64,000 bases of DNA from contig JAWKXQ010000001.1 of NCBI GenBank assembly GCA_041396905.1, forward strand, positions 248,001 through 312,000, in the 5' to 3' direction. The notes under the pieces were generated by a model. The model saw only the letters and a list, made by a program, of their open reading frames with translations, was not told where the DNA came from and searched no databases. This stretch comes from JACXVD01 sp020446665 (GTDB lineage: Bacteria > Pseudomonadota > Alphaproteobacteria > Sphingomonadales > Sphingomonadaceae). Of this stretch, positions 1 to 10,427 are shown in pieces. The position numbers and the translations under genes are program-made. How positions within the stretch are numbered: position 1 is the first letter of the stretch; every line of letters starts with the position of its first letter.

Positions 1-694
1 GCAGCAATTGGCTTTCCGCCTCCAAAACAAAGCCGGCCGCTTCGAAATCGGCCTTCACCACGGACGGGTCAATGCGGTGGAAATCGTCCACTGTCTTGCG
101 CGTGTCACCCGGCTTGCCAACATGGTCGATCACGCCGACGATCCCGCCGGGCTTCATCGCGCGATAAAGGGCCTTTAGAAACAGCGCCGGGTCGGTCTTC
201 GGAATCTTCCAGCGTTCCGACTGCCAGTAGAGATCGTGATAGATCAGGTTGAGGATCGCAAAGTCAAATCGGTTGCTGCCCGCATCCAGCCGGTCAAACG
301 GATATTGTTCCACCTTGATGCCGGGCGTGCGCTGGGTGAGGGCGGTCCATCCATCTGCCGAATAGAACTGCTCTGGTTCCAGCGCCGTAACGCTGCCCTC
401 AGGCCCAACGGCTCCGGCCATGATTTCAGCCCAATAGCCACCGCCGGATATGACATCAGCCACATCTGCGCCCGGCTCAAAGCCGAGGAAGGCCAGCACT
501 TCTGCGGGTTTGCGGCTCTCATCCAGTTTGCGCACCGCCTCTGGCCGCGCGGGATTGGCAATTGCGGCTTTCAGTGTGTTCATAGCGGCGACTGTTTGCG
601 CCGATGCAACATCCGCCTGATTGGCCGTGCCAGTCGTGCAGGCACTCAATGCAAGCGCCATGGCGGTCAGTGTCGTTACGGATATCTTGCCCAT
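1..694 (-). CDS. SAM-dependent methyltransferase-like lipoprotein, 3' end outside window
   Basis: Reading leftward from ATG 694, the product has a lipoprotein-type N-terminus (hydrophobic stretch ending LSAC, residues 16-19). A class I methyltransferase fold follows, with a degenerate glycine-rich motif I (VADVISGGGYWAE), an acidic end of strand 2 (TALEPEQ) and a post-motif NLIYHDLYW. It resembles the exported predicted methyltransferases of COG4798; the substrate is unknown. An AGGAGGGG ribosome site lies just before the ATG and fixes the start. The reading frame is open to position 1, so the C-terminus is missing from the window. Family assignment comes from motif recognition only. Confidence 0.8.
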   Translation of the reverse strand, partial: MGKISVTTLTAMALALSACTTGTANQADVASAQTVAAMNTLKAAIANPARPEAVRKLDESRKPAEVLAFLGFEPGADVADVISGGGYWAEIMAGAVGPEGSVTALEPEQFYSADGWTALTQRTPGIKVEQYPFDRLDAGSNRFDFAILNLIYHDLYWQSERWKIPKTDPALFLKALYRAMKPGGIVGVIDHVGKPGDTRKTVDDFHRIDPSVVKADFEAAGFVLEAESQLL

Positions 695-781
695 TCACCC
701 CTCCTGCTCAGAGCGACAGAATGCGCTTCCGATCAAAGCATGCAAGGTGGCGGCTGGGCGCCGGTCGACGCAGCTTGCCGG

Positions 782-946
782 TTAGTCGATCTTGCGGGTC
801 AGGCGGTGCGCGGGATCGACTGCAATGGCATCTGCCAAAGCGGGACAATCAAGCCCGAGCGGATCCATGAATTTCGAAGCAAGCAATTCGCCAGCATGCG
901 GAATGGGGAGGAGGTCAGCAAGGAAAAGGGCGGAGGGGAAGCGCAT
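782..946 (-). pseudogene. truncated HigA-like antitoxin remnant
   Basis: A 54-codon reading frame whose middle part (PIPHAGELLAS, then MDPLGLDCPALA) is nearly identical to the N-terminal part of the intact antitoxin 300 bp away. After AIAV it diverges and stops with LTRKID, so the DNA-binding helix-turn-helix is gone. About 75 bp of DNA (roughly 840-917) matches 1222-1300 with few differences. The upstream sequence is unrelated and there is no convincing ribosome site. This is best read as the remains of a tandem duplication, though a short expressed peptide cannot be excluded. Confidence 0.65.
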
Positions 947-1010
947 GAGTCGTCAATGACCAGTCAACCGCGACGTGGCAAGCGGGACAACTATAGGTTT
1001 CCGCAAGCCA

Positions 1011-1328
1011 TCACGCTGCGCGAGGGATAATCTTTTCCAGATCGCCGTTCAGGCGCCGCTTGGCGATACGCAGTTCGTAATCGTCTTGAAGTCCAAGAAA
1101 AAAGCCTTCAGACATGCGGAAGTAGCGAGCCAATCGCAGGTCCAGTTCACCGTCAATCCGCTCGCTGCCCTCGATTATCGCAAGCAGACGCGCGGGCGCG
1201 ACCGCTATAGCTTCTGCCAAAGCGGGGCAATCCAGCCCGAGCGGATCCATGAATTCCGAAGCAAGCAATTCGCCAGCATGCGGAATGGGGAGCCAGTCAG
1301 GATTAGTGGTAATCGACGATTTCGACAC
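1011..1328 (-). CDS. higA: HigA-type antitoxin, XRE family
   Basis: About 105 residues with an XRE-type helix-turn-helix: CPALAEAIAVAPARLLAIIEG is followed by the RYFRMSEGFFLGLQ segment, which is typical of HigA antitoxins (usual form RYFGTSPEFWLNLQ). It should bind and neutralise the toxin encoded just upstream and autorepress the pair. The start is taken as GTG 1328, inside the last codons of the toxin gene, giving a 26-bp overlap; no ATG occurs early enough in the frame. Toxin-first gene order is characteristic of higBA and differs from most other type II systems. The start codon is the weak point of the model. Confidence 0.8.
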   Translation of the reverse strand: MSKSSITTNPDWLPIPHAGELLASEFMDPLGLDCPALAEAIAVAPARLLAIIEGSERIDGELDLRLARYFRMSEGFFLGLQDDYELRIAKRRLNGDLEKIIPRAA

Positions 1329-1584
1329 CGTGCGCTTCTCCATCTTTCCAGACGAAGCATATACGCCATTGCATATTAATGGAAAGGGAATGCTGCCCTT
1401 CGCGGTCATCCTTGAGCGCGTGCAGCCGATTAGCTGGCGGGTTGCGCAAATCGTCCAGGGTCTTCGCGCGATTGAGCAAGGCAAGCTTCGCCAGCGCGCG
1501 CTGCTGAATGTCGGCAGGCAGCTTCTTGCTGCGCCTGCCAAGCCAAAGGCGTTCGGCTTCTTTGCTGGCGAAGGTGACGATCAT
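1303..1584 (-). CDS. higB: HigB-type toxin, RelE/ParE superfamily
   Basis: A 93-residue protein of the compact HigB/RelE fold: MIVTFASKEAERLW at the start, a middle helix (LALLNRAKTLDDLRNPP), then LHALKDDREGQHSLSINMQWRICFVWKDG and the terminal VEIVDYH. The NMQWRICF strand and the C-terminal DYH are the conserved RelE-like features. HigB toxins cut mRNA on the ribosome. A GAGGA site precedes ATG 1584. It overlaps the antitoxin gene, so the two are probably translationally coupled. Length and motifs look intact, which suggests a functional toxin. Confidence 0.87.
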   Translation of the reverse strand: MIVTFASKEAERLWLGRRSKKLPADIQQRALAKLALLNRAKTLDDLRNPPANRLHALKDDREGQHSLSINMQWRICFVWKDGEAHGVEIVDYH

Positions 1585-1757
1585 GGATTCCTCAGAACAT
1601 CGAAAAGTGCGAATCAGACATAAACGCGCTGTTTCAATTCGACTACGGACGCCGTGATTGTGGTGTAAGGCTGAACTAAAACGTGCATCAAGAAATCGAT
1701 TTGCGCGTTGATAGCTCGATCATCGCAACTTATTAAACTCGCTTGCCCAGTTGCGAT

Positions 1758-3944
<2,187 letters not shown>

Positions 3945-4055
3945 GCGGGAACATATGGAGCACATCGCCAGATACAGCAAGCGGTTGGCAGACAGGAAAA
4001 CCCTTGTTAGCTTCGCCGGGTCTCGCGCCGGTGGCGCTTAATCCGAAAGGCAGAA

Positions 4056-4610
4056 ATGAAGATGCGTAAACTTGCTTGGATCGCCCCGATCGCGACGCTT
4101 GCCCTGGCGGCATGCGGTAGCTCCAGCGACACGCCGCAAACGGAAGAGGAAATGGCCGAAGCTGCCGCGCAGCTGACCAAGCCGACTCCCGGCCAATATA
4201 AGAGCGTGGCGGAAATGACCGAATTCGATGTACCCGGCCTACCGCCGGCACAGGCGGATCAGATGAAGCAGATGTTTGCCGGGATCGGCGCGCAGGAATC
4301 GTCCTATTGCCTGACACAGGAACAGGCCGATGAAGGCTTTGAGCAAGCGGTCAAGAAAATGGGCGAAACCGATGGTGACATGGACTGCAAGTTCAACCAT
4401 TTCCGCGTCAACGGGGATAATCTCGATGCCCAGATGAGCTGCAGTTCCCCCGGCGAAGGCAAGGCGACCATGACGATGACCGGCACTCTGGCTGCGGAAA
4501 AGCAGGTGATCGATATGAAGGTCGCTCAGGAAAGCTCGCAGATCCCCGGCGGGAAGATGAATATCGGAATGAAGATCACGTCGGAACGCGTTGGCGAATG
4601 CGTCAGCTGA
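4056..4610 (+). CDS. DUF3617 family lipoprotein
   Basis: A 184-residue secreted protein with a lipoprotein signal (LALAAC lipobox, Cys at about 21) and a low-complexity acidic linker. The body is of DUF3617 type: GQYKSVAEMTEFDVPG, a SSYCLTQEQADEG segment with a conserved Cys, then CKFNHFRVNG and a closing ERVGEC. The conserved cysteines probably form disulfides in the periplasm. No function is established for the family, which is abundant in sphingomonads. It is divergent from uvrB, with about 110 bp between the starts, and is followed by a strong terminator. Confidence 0.85.
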   Translation: MKMRKLAWIAPIATLALAACGSSSDTPQTEEEMAEAAAQLTKPTPGQYKSVAEMTEFDVPGLPPAQADQMKQMFAGIGAQESSYCLTQEQADEGFEQAVKKMGETDGDMDCKFNHFRVNGDNLDAQMSCSSPGEGKATMTMTGTLAAEKQVIDMKVAQESSQIPGGKMNIGMKITSERVGECVS

Positions 4611-4686
4611 TCCGGCACGTGATCTGAACATCGGATCATTCGGCTGACGCCTGCCCCTGGGCAGACTGTGTCAGCAAACCGACAAG

Positions 4687-4722
4687 AAACGGCCCGCGCT
4701 GGTATTCCCGCGCGGGCCGTTT
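4687..4722 (+). terminator. intrinsic terminator after the DUF3617 gene
   Basis: A perfect 12-bp inverted repeat (AAACGGCCCGCG with CGCGGGCCGTTT) around a 12-nt loop, starting 77 bp after the stop codon. Its position argues against starting the next gene at an ATG upstream of 4734. Confidence 0.85.
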
Positions 4723-4769
4723 ATTACATTTTGATGGCAACTCGCTTCAACCTGTCGCAAAACCGCCTC

Positions 4770-5507
4770 ATGTCTGATGGACGGCAAGAACTGGCCCGGC
4801 GGCTGGAGCTGGCGCGTGAACCCAATCCCGATGATGCGCGGGGGCCGCACTGGCGCCTGCTGCTGGGCGAACTGGCCGTGCTGCTGGAGCCAATCCTGCG
4901 GCTGTTCCGCCGGATTGCCGTGCCCGCCGCCGCGCATCCCCGCACCGTGATGATCCTGCCCGGTTTTGCCACGCATCCGGTGCGTATGCGCTATCTCGCG
5001 AAACATCTGGAGCGCGCCGGTCACACGGCCAAGCGCTGGGGGCTGGGTTTCAATTTCGGGCCAACGCCGGAAAAGCTCGCCGCGCTGGAGCAACGTCTGC
5101 TCGATCTGCATCAGCTGCACGGTGAGAAGATCGTGCTGGTGGGCTGGAGCCTTGGCGGGCTCTTCGCGCGCGAACTGGCCTGGCGGCACCCCGATGCGGT
5201 GGCCAAGGTGATTACCATGGGGTCGCCCTTTTCCGGCAATCCGCGGGCCAATAATGTGTGGCGCATCTACCAGTTCATTGCCGGGCACCGGGTGGAAAGC
5301 CCGCCGGTGGAGGTGCATTCTTCTGGCAAGCCTCCGGTCGAGACCGTGGCACTGTGGAGCCCGCGCGACGGGATGATCGCCCCGCGCTGCGCCGCCGGTT
5401 ACGAGCATGAGCGCGACCGGGCGATTGCGCTGCGCTGTTCGCATATCGGCTTCTCCTATGCGCCCGAATCGATCCAGACCATCCTGCAGGAACTCGACCG
5501 TCCCTGA
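4770..5507 (+). CDS. alpha/beta hydrolase
   Basis: A 245-residue alpha/beta-fold hydrolase without a signal peptide. The oxyanion strand is MILPGFATHP, the nucleophile elbow is GWSLGG (Ser about 127), an acid is likely in WSPRDGMI, and the catalytic His is in CSHIGFSY near the end. The pattern is that of small lipase/esterase-like enzymes; the substrate cannot be predicted. In-frame ATGs at 4668 and 4734 exist, but the terminator hairpin lies over or just before them, so ATG 4770 is preferred. It may be expressed alone; the next gene begins 74 bp later. Confidence 0.85.
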   Translation: MSDGRQELARRLELAREPNPDDARGPHWRLLLGELAVLLEPILRLFRRIAVPAAAHPRTVMILPGFATHPVRMRYLAKHLERAGHTAKRWGLGFNFGPTPEKLAALEQRLLDLHQLHGEKIVLVGWSLGGLFARELAWRHPDAVAKVITMGSPFSGNPRANNVWRIYQFIAGHRVESPPVEVHSSGKPPVETVALWSPRDGMIAPRCAAGYEHERDRAIALRCSHIGFSYAPESIQTILQELDRP

Positions 5508-5581
5508 CGCTTTTCATTAGGGGCTATCAATTGCCCTGATTGTGCGTAAAACGGTGATGTTGCAGTGCAGCGAAAGGACCC

Positions 5582-7009
5582 ATGAGCGAGTCGCAGCCAC
5601 CTTTCGACGAGATGTATGACGCCGATGGCCGCGTCCGCGCTCCCTACGCAGACTACAGCAGCTGGCTCGATGCTCAGGACCCCAAATCCCTCCGCCGCAA
5701 GAAGCTTGATGCAGAATCAAGCTTTCGCCGCACCGGCATCACTTTCAATGTCTATGGCGAGGATGAGGCTGAAGAGCGGCTGATCCCGTTCGACATGGTT
5801 CCGCGCATTATCGGCGCGGATGAATGGCGTCGGCTGAAACGCGGCATTGAACAGCGGGTCAGCGCGCTGAATGCCTTTATCGCGGACCTCTATCACCGGC
5901 AGGAGATCATTCGTGCCGGGCGCCTGCCCGAACGGCTGCTGCGCGACAATGATGCATGGCTGACCAATATGGTCGGCTTCACCCCGCCGGGCGGCGTCTA
6001 CACCCATATCGTCGGGATCGATCTGGTCCGCACCGGGCCCAATGATTTCTTCGTGCTGGAAGACAATGCGCGGACGCCCTCGGGCGTGAGCTATATGCTC
6101 GAAAACCGTGAAACCATGATGGCGATGTTCCCTGAACTGTTCAGCGAAGTGCGGGTGGAAACGGTGTCCAACTATCCGCAGCGGCTCGCGCGCAGCCTGG
6201 CGGCTAGCGCGCCGCCGGCGACGAAGGGTAAGCCGGTGGTCGCGGTGCTGACACCGGGAATCTACAACAGCGCCTATTTCGAACATGCCTTCCTGGCGGA
6301 CCAGATGGGTGCGGAGCTGGTTGAAGGGTCTGACCTGCGTGTGGTCGATGGGCGGGTGGCGATGCGCACCACGCGCGGATACACACCGGTTGATGTGATC
6401 TATCGCCGGGTGGATGACGATTATCTCGACCCGCTCAGCTTCAACCCCGACAGCGCGCTGGGCGTGCCGGGGATCATGGATGTTTACCGCGCGGGCGGGG
6501 TGACCATCGCCAATGCACCGGGCACGGGCATTTGCGATGACAAGGCGATTTACAGCTTCATGCCGGAAATCGTTGAATTCTATACCGGCCAGAAGCCGCT
6601 GCTGCCCAATGTCGAGACATGGCGCTGCGCCGATTCGGACAGCCGGGCCTATGTGCTCGACAATCTTGCCGAGCTGGTGGTCAAGGAAGTTCACGGCTCT
6701 GGCGGCTATGGCATGCTGGTGGGCCCGGCCGCGTCGAAGCGCGAAATTGCAAACTTCCGCAAGAAGATTGAAGCCAATCCCACCAATTACATCGCGCAAC
6801 CGACGCTGGCCCTTTCCACTTGCCCGATTTTCACCAGCCAGGGGCTGACTCCGCGCCATGTCGATTTGCGCCCCTTCGTGCTGGTTTCCCCCAACGGGAT
6901 CGACATCACGCCCGGCGGGCTGACGCGGGTGGCGCTTAAGAAGGGTTCGCTGGTGGTCAATTCCAGCCAGGGCGGCGGGACCAAGGATACATGGGTGCTG
7001 AAGGAATGA
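5582..7009 (+). CDS. circularly permuted ATP-grasp protein (Anbu cluster)
   Basis: A 475-residue protein of the circularly permuted type 2 ATP-grasp family (DUF404/DUF407). Visible are ENARTPSGVSYMLENRE in the N-terminal half, YRRVDDDYLDP, and the nucleotide-binding stretch VVKEVHGSGGYGMLVGP followed by IAQPTLALSTCP. Such proteins are thought to form amide bonds between a carboxylate and an amine using ATP, possibly making or modifying a peptide tag. It is the first of four genes read in one direction with gaps of 16, 3 and 63 bp, and the composition matches the cluster known to accompany Anbu proteases. The acceptor is unknown. Confidence 0.93.
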   Translation: MSESQPPFDEMYDADGRVRAPYADYSSWLDAQDPKSLRRKKLDAESSFRRTGITFNVYGEDEAEERLIPFDMVPRIIGADEWRRLKRGIEQRVSALNAFIADLYHRQEIIRAGRLPERLLRDNDAWLTNMVGFTPPGGVYTHIVGIDLVRTGPNDFFVLEDNARTPSGVSYMLENRETMMAMFPELFSEVRVETVSNYPQRLARSLAASAPPATKGKPVVAVLTPGIYNSAYFEHAFLADQMGAELVEGSDLRVVDGRVAMRTTRGYTPVDVIYRRVDDDYLDPLSFNPDSALGVPGIMDVYRAGGVTIANAPGTGICDDKAIYSFMPEIVEFYTGQKPLLPNVETWRCADSDSRAYVLDNLAELVVKEVHGSGGYGMLVGPAASKREIANFRKKIEANPTNYIAQPTLALSTCPIFTSQGLTPRHVDLRPFVLVSPNGIDITPGGLTRVALKKGSLVVNSSQGGGTKDTWVLKE

Positions 7010-7025
7010 GCGGCGGAGGCGCATC

Positions 7026-7970
7026 ATGCTAGGCCGCACAGCCAATGGCCTGTTCTGGATGTTCCGCTATCTGGAGCGGGCAGACAACACGGCCCGCATG
7101 CTGGAGGCGGCGCGGCGCATGAGCCTGACCAGCGATGACAACACCGCTGATGAGGAATGGCGCTCGATCATCCAGACTCTCGGTCAGCAGGCAGCTTTCG
7201 AGGCCAAGCATGATAGCTATAGCGGCTATCTGGCGTGGAATTTCATTCTTCGGGACAAGGATAATCCAGCCAATATCCGCGACATGATGAGCCAGGTGCG
7301 GAGCAATGCGCGGGCCGTGCGCAATGCGATCAGTACCGAATTGTGGACCGTGGTCAATGAAAGCTGGTTGGCGCTGGACACCATGCTGTCGCATCAGGTT
7401 GGGCAGGGCAATGTCGGCGATGTGGTCAGCGCGATCCGGCGCACCGGCACTCTGGCCCATGGCGCCATGGATGGATCCATGCTGCGCGATGAAAGCTATC
7501 ACTTTGCCCGCTGCGGGACGTTCCTCGAACGGGCAGACAGCACGGCGCGCATTCTCGACATGAAATATTACCTGCTGCTGCCATCGCTCTCCTATGTCGG
7601 CTCCAGCCTGGATCAGGGGCAGTGGGACATGGTGCTGCGCTGCGTATCGGGGGATCATGCGCTGCGCTGGCTGAGCGGCGGGCAGATCGATGCCCGCGCC
7701 GTGGCGGAATTCCTTGTGCTGGACCAGCGGTTCCCGCGCAGCATCGCCTTTTGCCATTCCGCCCTGCGGGACCAGCTGGCCGCGCTTGCGCGTATCCATG
7801 GCCGGGAAGGGCAGACCAACATGCTGATGCGCCAGTCCGACCTGCGGCTGACCGACCTGACGATTGACGGCGTGTTCGATATCGGATTGCATGAATTCCT
7901 GGTCGATTTCACTGCCAGCAACGCGTCCATCGCCTCTGCCATCGCCTCTGACTACCGGTTCCTGGACTGA
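7026..7970 (+). CDS. alpha-E domain protein (Anbu cluster)
   Basis: A 314-residue all-helical alpha-E (DUF403) protein. The opening MLGRTANGLFWMFRYLERADNTARML and the internal repeat CGTFLERADSTARILDMKYYLLLPS are the family hallmarks; both carry the ERAD(N/S)TAR motif. It has no recognised catalytic residues. It nearly always sits next to a circularly permuted ATP-grasp protein and a transglutaminase, so a role as partner or scaffold for the ligase is likely but unproven. The start ATG 7026 lies 16 bp after the ATP-grasp stop. Confidence 0.93.
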   Translation: MLGRTANGLFWMFRYLERADNTARMLEAARRMSLTSDDNTADEEWRSIIQTLGQQAAFEAKHDSYSGYLAWNFILRDKDNPANIRDMMSQVRSNARAVRNAISTELWTVVNESWLALDTMLSHQVGQGNVGDVVSAIRRTGTLAHGAMDGSMLRDESYHFARCGTFLERADSTARILDMKYYLLLPSLSYVGSSLDQGQWDMVLRCVSGDHALRWLSGGQIDARAVAEFLVLDQRFPRSIAFCHSALRDQLAALARIHGREGQTNMLMRQSDLRLTDLTIDGVFDIGLHEFLVDFTASNASIASAIASDYRFLD

Positions 7971-7973
7971 CCC

Positions 7974-8789
7974 ATGCGCCTCTCGATCCGCCATACGACA
8001 CGCTATGTCTTTACCGAACCGGTGGTGCATGCGCTGCAGCGCCTGCGGCTGACGCCCAAACATACGCAGGGGCAGCAAATCCTTGAATGGTCGATGCATT
8101 ATGAAGGCGGGCAGAAGCAGCTGGAATATGATGATCAGCACTTCAACACCGTCACTCTGCTGTCGGTCGATCCCGGGGTCAGCGAAGTTGTCATCCATTG
8201 CCGGGGCGTGGTGGATACACAGGATTATGCGGGCGTTATCGGCCGCCATTCAGGCCATATGCCGCTGTGGAGTTTCCTCGGTCAGACGCCACTGACCAAG
8301 CCCGGCCCGGCAGTCAGGGCGCTGCTGCGCGAGCTTGATACATCGAAGGATAGCCAGCTGGATATGTTGCATGAACTCTCGGCGCTGATCCGCGCCAGAG
8401 TCGCCTATTCCACCGGCAAGACCAGCGTTGGCACAACGGCAGAGGAAGCGACCGCATCCGGCCATGGCGTGTGCCAGGATCATACGCAAATCTTCCTTGG
8501 TGCGGCGCGGGCGCTGGATATTCCGGCGCGCTATGTCAGCGGCTATCTGATGATGAATGACCGGATCGAGCAGGAAGCGACCCACGCCTGGGCAGAGGCC
8601 CATGTCGAAGGGCTGGGCTGGATCGGATTCGATATTTCCAACGGGATCAGCCCCGATCCGCGCTATGTGCGGGTTGCAACCGGGCGCGATTACCGCGATG
8701 CCGCCCCGATCACGGGAATCACCTTCGGCGCGTCTGCCGGTGATCTCCATGTGGACGTCGCCGTTGAGCAGCAACAGGTGGATCAATAG
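7974..8789 (+). CDS. transglutaminase-like cysteine peptidase (Anbu cluster)
   Basis: A 271-residue protein with the bacterial transglutaminase N-terminal beta domain (MRLSIRHTTRYVFTEPV) and a papain-like core. The catalytic triad can be read as Cys167 (GHGVCQDH), His204 (EATHAWAE) and Asp220 (GFDISNG). There is no signal peptide, so it is cytoplasmic. By family analogy it would hydrolyse or transfer amide bonds, perhaps reversing what the ATP-grasp enzyme makes. It begins 3 bp after the alpha-E stop, which implies translational coupling. Confidence 0.93.
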   Translation: MRLSIRHTTRYVFTEPVVHALQRLRLTPKHTQGQQILEWSMHYEGGQKQLEYDDQHFNTVTLLSVDPGVSEVVIHCRGVVDTQDYAGVIGRHSGHMPLWSFLGQTPLTKPGPAVRALLRELDTSKDSQLDMLHELSALIRARVAYSTGKTSVGTTAEEATASGHGVCQDHTQIFLGAARALDIPARYVSGYLMMNDRIEQEATHAWAEAHVEGLGWIGFDISNGISPDPRYVRVATGRDYRDAAPITGITFGASAGDLHVDVAVEQQQVDQ

Positions 8790-8852
8790 CGCAAGGCAGC
8801 AGGCCATCCTCAATTGGGGCGCTTGGGGCACTTGGGAACAGGGAATGCAGGA

Positions 8853-9596
8853 ATGACATATTGCGTTGGCATGGTGCTCGATCGCGGGCTGGTGCTGATG
8901 AGCGACACGCGGACCAATTCCGGCGTCGACAACATCTCTGTCTTTCGCAAGATGTTCAGCTGGCAGGTGCCGGGCGAGCGCATCATCACTATTATGACGG
9001 CGGGCAATCTCGCCACCACGCAGGCGGTTGTCAGCCAGCTGGAAGAGCGCGCGAAAACACCCGAAGAACGCAGCAATTCCCTGCTTGACGCGCCCACCAT
9101 GTTCCAGGTGGCAACCGAAGTGGGCCGCTTGCTCAAGGATACGATCCTGGCCAGCCGGGAGGCAAACGGGCAGGAGGGTTCGGGACAATTTGCTGCCTCG
9201 ATGATCGTGGCGGGCCAGATCAAGGGCATGGAACCGCGCCTGTTCATGATCTACCCCGAAGGCAATTTCATCGAAGCCAGCTATGACACCCCGTTTTTCC
9301 AGATTGGCGAGACGAAATATGGCCGCCCGATCCTGATCCGCGGTTATGACCGGAGCATGAGTTTCGAAGATGCGGTGAAGCTGCTGATGGTGTCGTTCGA
9401 CAGTACGCTGAAGGCCAATCTTTCGGTCGGGCTGCCGCTCGATCTGATGGTGATCGAGCGCGACCAGTACGAGCCGCTGCAGCAGCGCCGGATCAATGCT
9501 GACGATCCCTATTACCAGTCGATCTCCGCCAGCTGGAGCGACGCGCTGCGATCTGCGTTCAACGCGCTGCCCGATTACAGTTTTGACAGTAAGTAG
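8853..9596 (+). CDS. Anbu-type proteasome-like peptidase
   Basis: A 247-residue Ntn-hydrolase related to HslV and proteasome beta subunits (COG3484). It begins MTYCVGMVLDRGLVLMSDTR, so a threonine follows the initiator Met as expected for the N-terminal nucleophile; SDTRTNSGVDN and later GQEGSGQFAASMI match the proteasome-type core. Upstream in-frame ATG 8814 would bury the threonine and is rejected; a GGAATGCAGGA stretch precedes 8853. Anbu means ancestral beta subunit. Together with the three genes before it, it reproduces the conserved Anbu cluster, an uncharacterised peptide-ligation and proteolysis pathway. Confidence 0.9.
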   Translation: MTYCVGMVLDRGLVLMSDTRTNSGVDNISVFRKMFSWQVPGERIITIMTAGNLATTQAVVSQLEERAKTPEERSNSLLDAPTMFQVATEVGRLLKDTILASREANGQEGSGQFAASMIVAGQIKGMEPRLFMIYPEGNFIEASYDTPFFQIGETKYGRPILIRGYDRSMSFEDAVKLLMVSFDSTLKANLSVGLPLDLMVIERDQYEPLQQRRINADDPYYQSISASWSDALRSAFNALPDYSFDSK

Positions 9597-9655
9597 AACC
9601 ACTTAGTGTCGAGTGCTTACGCGGGTTTGCGGAACGGAATTGTCCTTAATTTTGG

Positions 9656-9666
9656 TCCGTTACGGA
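9656..9666. promoter_or_regulatory. 11-bp palindrome upstream of the LuxR-type regulator
   Basis: TCCGTTACGGA is a perfect odd palindrome 77 bp before the regulator start and 60 bp after the Anbu stop. It is a candidate operator, possibly for autoregulation. There is no experimental or family-specific support for this. Confidence 0.35.
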
Positions 9667-9742
9667 GGTAAATCCCCCGCGAATTCCTGCGCTTTACCAT
9701 CCGGGCCGTCCCGCCTTCGCTCGTGATCGGAGGCAATCGGCA

Positions 9743-10414
9743 ATGCGCGGCGGGGCCGGACGGGGCATCGTTCCGGTCATGGAACAGCGTCTCATCATAC
9801 ATATCGTCGATAGCTCCAGCCGCACCCGCGCCGAGCTGTCCCGCATGGCTTTCGAGCTTGGCCACCATGCAGAGGTCTATGCCGATCTCGCAGAACTCGG
9901 CGCGCATCCCCCGCGCGACGGGCTGGTGCTGGCACGTGACCTGCCCGAGGCAGGCGGTGCCGGCACCGTTCTGGACGATCTGGCACAGGCGGGCATCTGG
10001 TTGCCGCTGGTTGCCTTTGGCGAGAACCCGACCACGGGCAGAGTGGTGGAAGCGGTGAAAGCAGGCGCGCTGGATTACCTGATGTTGCCGGTCGATCCGG
10101 CGGCTTTTGCCCGCACGCTGGAAAGGATCAATGGCGAGGCGCGGGTACAGGCAGAAGCGCGCAGGAGGATGATCGAAGCGCGCGGCCGCATTGCCAGCCT
10201 CTCCAACCGGGAACGCGAAGTGCTCGATTGTCTGGCCGAAGGGGGCAGCAACAAGGCGATTGCCCGCGCGCTGGAAATCAGCCCGAGGACGGTTGAGATT
10301 CACCGTGCCAACATGATGGGCAAGCTGGGCGCGAAACATGCTGCTGAAGCGGTGCGCCTGCGAATGGAAGCGCAATTGGAACCGCCCGCCATGGAGCGCC
10401 GCATGTCAGCCTGA
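9743..10414 (+). CDS. FixJ/LuxR-type regulator with degenerate receiver domain
   Basis: A 223-residue protein with a receiver-like N-terminal domain (RLIIHIVDSSSRTRAELSR, then KAGALDYLMLPVDP with the conserved Lys-like position lost) and a C-terminal LuxR helix-turn-helix (SLSNREREVLDCLAEG, then NKAIARALEISPRTVEIHRA). Where a phosphoacceptor Asp is expected (LVLD type) the sequence reads LVLARDLPE, so the receiver is probably not phosphorylated in the usual way. A GGAGG site 9 bp before ATG 9743 favours that start over ATG 9779. It lies 146 bp after the Anbu gene in the same direction and could regulate it; this is inference. Confidence 0.85.
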   Translation: MRGGAGRGIVPVMEQRLIIHIVDSSSRTRAELSRMAFELGHHAEVYADLAELGAHPPRDGLVLARDLPEAGGAGTVLDDLAQAGIWLPLVAFGENPTTGRVVEAVKAGALDYLMLPVDPAAFARTLERINGEARVQAEARRRMIEARGRIASLSNREREVLDCLAEGGSNKAIARALEISPRTVEIHRANMMGKLGAKHAAEAVRLRMEAQLEPPAMERRMSA

Positions 10415-10427
10415 CAGGGTTGCGGCC

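Noticed and set aside
9631..9661. Possible EcfG general-stress promoter (GGAAC...CGTT) before the LuxR-type gene
   Set aside because: The spacing between the two elements is 22 bp, too long for the usual 16-18 bp.
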